Source of the DNA: Spirochaetaceae bacterium
GTDB taxonomy: Bacteria; Spirochaetota; Spirochaetia; Treponematales; Breznakiellaceae
Assembly: GCA_031290855.1 (NCBI GenBank)
Contig: JAISLM010000124.1
Span: 1-16,500 of the forward strand
DNA length: 16,500 bases
Direction: 5' to 3'
A program made the position numbers and the translations under genes. The notes under the pieces were generated by a model. That model saw only the letters and a program-made list of their open reading frames with translations, did no database searches and was not told the origin of the DNA. Shown here piece by piece: positions 13,527 through 16,500 of the stretch; positions within the stretch are counted from its first letter, which is position 1; every line of letters starts with the position of its first letter.

Positions 13527-13689
13527 GGCAAGCGCGAACCGATGGTTCGGCGCGGTATCTTAAGCGTTGTGTTGGTTGGAACGGAGGCTCGTTCTGTAGG
13601 GAAGTTTATAATATCGTCTGGTTTAATACAAAATCTTTGTAGTCGTTGCCTTACTTGAGCCGCGGGGTATTAAACCAGACTTTGCGAAT
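13527..13689 (-). repeat. Right inverted repeat of the repeat island, with an internal insertion
   Basis: The two parts 13527-13558 and 13666-13689 together are the reverse complement of the left arm 12528-12578. About 107 bases lie between them (13559-13665). Part of the inserted stretch and the right arm form their own perfect 14-bp inverted repeat (13616-13629 with 13667-13680, GTCTGGTTTAATAC). The right arm therefore appears to have been split or partly duplicated. Confidence 0.72.
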
Positions 13690-13964
13690 AAATCCGCCGA
13701 CCCGATTCGAGTTTCCGGGGAAAAACCGTAAAAAAAGCCCTCGTTCTCATAATAAGCCCTCCCGCGGGCGATATAGTTATTCCGCTATCATAACCGCTAT
13801 CACCCGCGGACCGTAAAAAAAGTATCCCGCGGACACGCTACGCCAAGTCTTTATAGGATAAGAAGTTATCACCGGTTGTTCAGAGTCCGCAACCTGCATT
13901 ATGACAGGTTTTGTTAAACCCGCCGGCGGGCACTGGCGGGCTGTGGAAGTGCTAAGAGGTTTGA
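13690..13964. other. Non-coding spacer after repeat island
   Basis: No convincing gene. It holds a direct repeat ACCGTAAAAAAAG (13725-13737 and 13810-13822), three CCCGCGG boxes (13761, 13803, 13826) and an imperfect dyad around CCCGCGGGCGATATAG. The palindrome CCCGCCGGCGGG at 13919-13930 also occurs at 5827-5838. Confidence 0.5.
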
Positions 13965-13995
13965 CGCAAGGCCCCGCCATAGGTGCGGCCTTGCG
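13965..13995 (-). terminator. Hairpin after TonB-dependent receptor gene
   Basis: The arms CGCAAGGCC (13965-13973) and GGCCTTGCG (13987-13995) form a 9-bp stem nine bases past the receptor stop at 14004. No minus-strand T-run follows, so it is terminator-like rather than a classical terminator. Confidence 0.5.
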
Positions 13996-14003
13996 CCGGA
14001 AAA

Positions 14004-16115
14004 TCAATACCTGCCTGTCAGCGTGAAGTTAAAACTCCGCCCGGCCTGAGGAAAATACTGGCTGCTTTCGTAAAGCGTGTCAAACAGATTGTCCACCGTG
14101 AAGGACAGGGAAGCGTAATCGGTAAAATCGGCGGACACCATGATGCTGGCGACAGTGTAGGCGGGCAGGGCTTCCTGCGATGTCTTTATTTTATTACCCA
14201 GCGCCCTGGAGCCGGTAAACTCGAAGCCCGGCACTATCGACACGTTGCGCACTACGCCGTCGTGCAGTAGCGTCTCAAGCGGTTTTATTACGGCGTAGCC
14301 GTTTGCCGTGAATTCGGGGACACCGCTAATCTGTGTGTAACCGCTCTTGCTCGATATGATCTCTGACTTTGTGTAACCCACCGCGCCGCCGAAGCTGACA
14401 AAGTGCGAGACGTATATTTCAGTCCCGAACTCAAAGCCGTAAAACGCCGTTTCGTCGATGTTTTGGTACTGTGTAATCTTGGTAGCCGTGTCGATATCCA
14501 CGTTTGTGATTCTGTCAAAGGCCCGTGTGTAGAAAACCGCCGTTGTTATGCTGATATTTCCGGGGATGGAACCTTTGTAGCCTAGCTCGAAGTGGTTCGC
14601 GTACTCCGCCGTTAAATCCGGGTTTGGTTGATTCTTGCCCGTGCCCAGGCTGCTGAACTTTTCCTTTAGCGTAGGGTAACGATTTTTCAGCGCCCAGGTA
14701 AGGTGAAGCTCGTGACCGGAATCGATGTCATAGAAAGCGCCGATTTGGGCCGTGGGCGCGGCCTGCGTTTCAGGCTCATTCGTTGTGGTGTCTTTGGTAG
14801 CGCCCGCAACGCTGGTTTTCCACTGGTCCATGTTGCCCGGCACATAGATGTTCACGCCAAGGCCGCCTACCAGCGTAAGCGGCTTGGCGGGACGCAGCGT
14901 GTACTCCGCGCCCGCGAAGACCAGGTCCTCGCTCACGTCGGCATTCTGTTTAAAATCATCGGTTCCAAAATACTTGTCGAAACCCTTGTGGCTGAACTGC
15001 TTGAAGTCGAGGTTGGCCGCTACCTTGTTCCGTTCATTTATGTTGTAGCTTCCCTGGACTGTGGTGCCGAAAGTGTAGTCGTCGTAATCAGAGGTAGTGG
15101 AGTTGCCCGCAAGCCATGCGTTATACGCGGCGTCGCCGATTGCGCTGCCGCCAAAAACAGGATAGGGGTAAAGCCTGTTGTCGTACTTGTCAAAGAAGGC
15201 CATCGCGCTAAGGAAAAACTTATCCGTAGTCCATTCGCCGTTTACGTTTACCGTGTGCCGCCTGACATAGGGCCACTCCCAGACGGAGTAGCTTGTTCCG
15301 TTCACGTTTGGCGGCGATACGCCCTTGTCCGAGTCCGAATAGGTATAGCTTGCCCATATATCGATTGTCTCGGCGGGGGTAAAGCCGAAGAGGGCGCTTA
15401 TCTTCATATCACTGGATTTTGACCAGAGCCTGTCGCCCTTTTTCTGGGGGTTGCCGCCATTACCGGGCTTATCGTCATCCGACGGCACGAAACTTTCAGG
15501 TAGCCGCCAGTGGTCTACATCACGCCAGGTAAAGGAAGCTTTGGCGTAAAACATATCAAGCCGCGTCCCCGCGCTGAATGTTTGCAGGTTTCCCGCGTAG
15601 GCCCCCTTCCCGTCCAGGCTTAAGGAAGATTTAAGCGTCGCTTCAAAGGGCTCCTTGGGTTTAGCCGTCCGCATAACGATGACACCGCCCATGTTGTTCG
15701 ATCCGAGCATCATCGAACTGTAGCCCTTGTTGACGCTTACGCTCTCGATGTCTGTGGTGAGAAAACGGGAGTAGTCGATCTGCGAGCCGTAGGGATCGCC
15801 CCAGGGAACGCCGTCAAGGTAGACCGGGACGGTGTTCTGCCCCATCCCCCGCATCGTAAAGCCCGATTCATTGCGTGCGCCGCCCGCATCGAGAGGTACG
15901 AGGCCGGGAACCCAGCGGATCGCGTCGATTAGGTCGCTGTCGCCGCGCCTGTCCATCTGTTCCCGCGTGATGAACTCGGTTGTCTCTTTATCCCCGCTCA
16001 GTTCCACCTGCGGCAACTGAACGACATCCGAATCGTCTATGGGCGACTCTTGCCCGTAGACTGACGCCGCCACGAACAGGGCGGCGGCAAACACTATTTT
16101 TCTGATCTGTTCCAC
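14004..16115 (-). CDS. TonB-dependent outer-membrane receptor
   Basis: This 703-residue protein has a signal peptide (about 1-21, ending SVYG) and a TonB-box-like stretch (DVVQLPQVEL, 30-39). A plug domain follows at about 45-160 (DLIDAIRWVPGLVPLDAGGA, GFTMRGMGQNTVPVYLDGVP, SVNKGYSSMMLGSNNMGGVI). The rest is beta-barrel strands rich in Tyr/Phe, ending in LTGRY with a terminal aromatic as outer-membrane barrels do. Such receptors bring iron chelates, vitamin B12, nickel or sugars across the outer membrane. The substrate is not readable here, no riboswitch was seen, and no TonB/ExbBD or ABC genes adjoin it. The start is GTG at 16115, five bases after a perfect AGGAGG (16121-16126), under a near-consensus promoter. 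The length suits vitamin B12/siderophore-type receptors. Confidence 0.92.
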   Translation of the reverse strand: MEQIRKIVFAAALFVAASVYGQESPIDDSDVVQLPQVELSGDKETTEFITREQMDRRGDSDLIDAIRWVPGLVPLDAGGARNESGFTMRGMGQNTVPVYLDGVPWGDPYGSQIDYSRFLTTDIESVSVNKGYSSMMLGSNNMGGVIVMRTAKPKEPFEATLKSSLSLDGKGAYAGNLQTFSAGTRLDMFYAKASFTWRDVDHWRLPESFVPSDDDKPGNGGNPQKKGDRLWSKSSDMKISALFGFTPAETIDIWASYTYSDSDKGVSPPNVNGTSYSVWEWPYVRRHTVNVNGEWTTDKFFLSAMAFFDKYDNRLYPYPVFGGSAIGDAAYNAWLAGNSTTSDYDDYTFGTTVQGSYNINERNKVAANLDFKQFSHKGFDKYFGTDDFKQNADVSEDLVFAGAEYTLRPAKPLTLVGGLGVNIYVPGNMDQWKTSVAGATKDTTTNEPETQAAPTAQIGAFYDIDSGHELHLTWALKNRYPTLKEKFSSLGTGKNQPNPDLTAEYANHFELGYKGSIPGNISITTAVFYTRAFDRITNVDIDTATKITQYQNIDETAFYGFEFGTEIYVSHFVSFGGAVGYTKSEIISSKSGYTQISGVPEFTANGYAVIKPLETLLHDGVVRNVSIVPGFEFTGSRALGNKIKTSQEALPAYTVASIMVSADFTDYASLSFTVDNLFDTLYESSQYFPQAGRSFNFTLTGRY

Positions 16116-16145
16116 TTATTCCTCCTAATGGAATTGTTTATAAAA

Positions 16146-16174
16146 ATAATACGATGGAGCGAATACTTTGTCAA
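16146..16174 (-). promoter_or_regulatory. Sigma-70 promoter of the TonB-dependent receptor
   Basis: On the minus strand, TTGACA (16174-16169) and TATTAT (16151-16146) are 17 bases apart, close to consensus. The expected start is near 16139, giving a leader of about 24 bases that includes AGGAGG. No clear Fur-type dyad overlaps it. Confidence 0.75.
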
Positions 16175-16238
16175 CATTAATCGATGTGTTTACCTGGGCC
16201 GGCGCATATAAAAAAAGTAGAGAGAGCGGTATACTTGG

Positions 16239-16264
16239 CATGGTTTTCCGGGAGGGGAACCATG
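16239..16264. repeat. Hairpin upstream of the receptor promoter
   Basis: CATGGTTTTCC (16239-16249) pairs with GGGGAACCATG (16254-16264) around GGGA, with two G-T wobbles. It could be an operator or the 3' structure of a gene beyond the window; there is no T-run. Confidence 0.45.
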
Positions 16265-16338
16265 TAACAAGAAAAACAATCGGCGCTGATGCCCCTTATG
16301 ACCTGTTTTCGGTCATACGGGTCCCCCGGATAGAGCGC

Positions 16339-16440
16339 AATGAACCGCCCCGCCACAAAACAGCGTCAAGCTGTTTTGCCTGACGTTCTACCGCCTTCTT
16401 AACCCCAAAAGGAAGGGATAAGGCGGGGTATCTTGTAAGC
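16339..16440 (-). repeat. Interspersed palindromic repeat family B, copy 3 (inverted, internally deleted)
   Basis: Read on the minus strand, this copy starts with the pyrimidine-rich segment seen at 12390-12430, passes ACGTCAGGCAAAACAG, then jumps to GCTTGACGCTGTTTTG and the GGCGGGG...GGTTCATT end of the family. The middle nested hairpin is missing. The junction forms a small hairpin AAAACAG-CGTCAAG-CTGTTTT (16357-16377). The rest of the window, 16175-16338 and 16441-16500, has no gene I can support. Confidence 0.6.
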
Positions 16441-16500
16441 GATGCATTATCTACGAGGTTCGATCGGCTGCGGAAATTTATCATCTGTGGTGGTTTGCAT

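Noticed and set aside
13777..14007. 76-codon minus-strand frame after the receptor
   Set aside because: It starts inside the receptor's stop region and crosses the hairpin at 13965; there is no ribosome site and no recognisable sequence.
14703..15422. 239-codon plus-strand frame
   Set aside because: It is the antisense shadow of the TonB-dependent receptor.
16116..16330. Cobalamin riboswitch or Fur box before the TonB receptor
   Set aside because: I searched by eye for the conserved B12-box core and for a 7-1-7 dyad near the promoter and saw neither; the predicted leader is only about 24 bases.
16168..16383. 71-codon plus-strand frame
   Set aside because: It begins inside the receptor promoter and runs into the inverted repeat family B copy, with no ribosome site.

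Overview
The window looks like a spirochaete chromosome, most likely a treponeme of the termite-gut type. This is inferred from the mix of genes (a TonB receptor, periplasmic TPR proteins, a reverse rubrerythrin, an ABC-3 metal importer) and from the dense families of short palindromic repeats. No rRNA or other species marker is present, so the genus is not certain.

Layout. At 1-1877 (+) is the 3' end of a LarA-type lactate racemase gene followed by an L-lactate permease gene (lldP), a lactate use/uptake pair. At 2021-2319 is a repeat element containing an 18-bp palindrome array, followed by a second repeat family. At 2317-5754 (-) is a tight three-gene operon for exported or membrane-anchored proteins, two of them with TPR-type repeats; carA (5876-7000, -) lies 121 bases upstream of it. 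At 7067-7384 (+) is a fragment of a REP-associated (IS200-like) transposase relative. At 7469-9536 (-) is a metal-import operon: ATPase, ABC-3 permease and a small lipoprotein. A PerR-type Fur-family regulator (9643-10059, +) is divergent from it, followed by a reverse rubrerythrin (10120-10665, +) with a strong terminator. At 10821-12206 (+) is a secreted protein with fibronectin-III-like and TPR-like parts. From 12250 to about 13960 is a repeat-rich island with a second copy of the palindrome-array element, a frameshifted transposase-like gene, and 24-bp inverted repeats around it. At 14004-16115 (-) is a TonB-dependent outer-membrane receptor with a clear promoter. The last 330 bases hold an inverted, shortened copy of one repeat family.

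How the parts work together. The best supported circuit is metal and peroxide control. One 7-1-7 dyad (9625-9639) covers the start-point region of the perR promoter and the -35 box of the opposing znuCB promoter, and the regulator has all five residues used by PerR to bind its sensing metal. The rubrerythrin directly downstream of perR fits peroxide defence. The most unusual material is the repeat system. It consists of a hairpin-bounded element whose core is a tandem array of 13-bp palindromes (seven units in one copy, three in the other, otherwise collinear), and transposase-like genes that have lost the HUH histidines in the same way in both copies.
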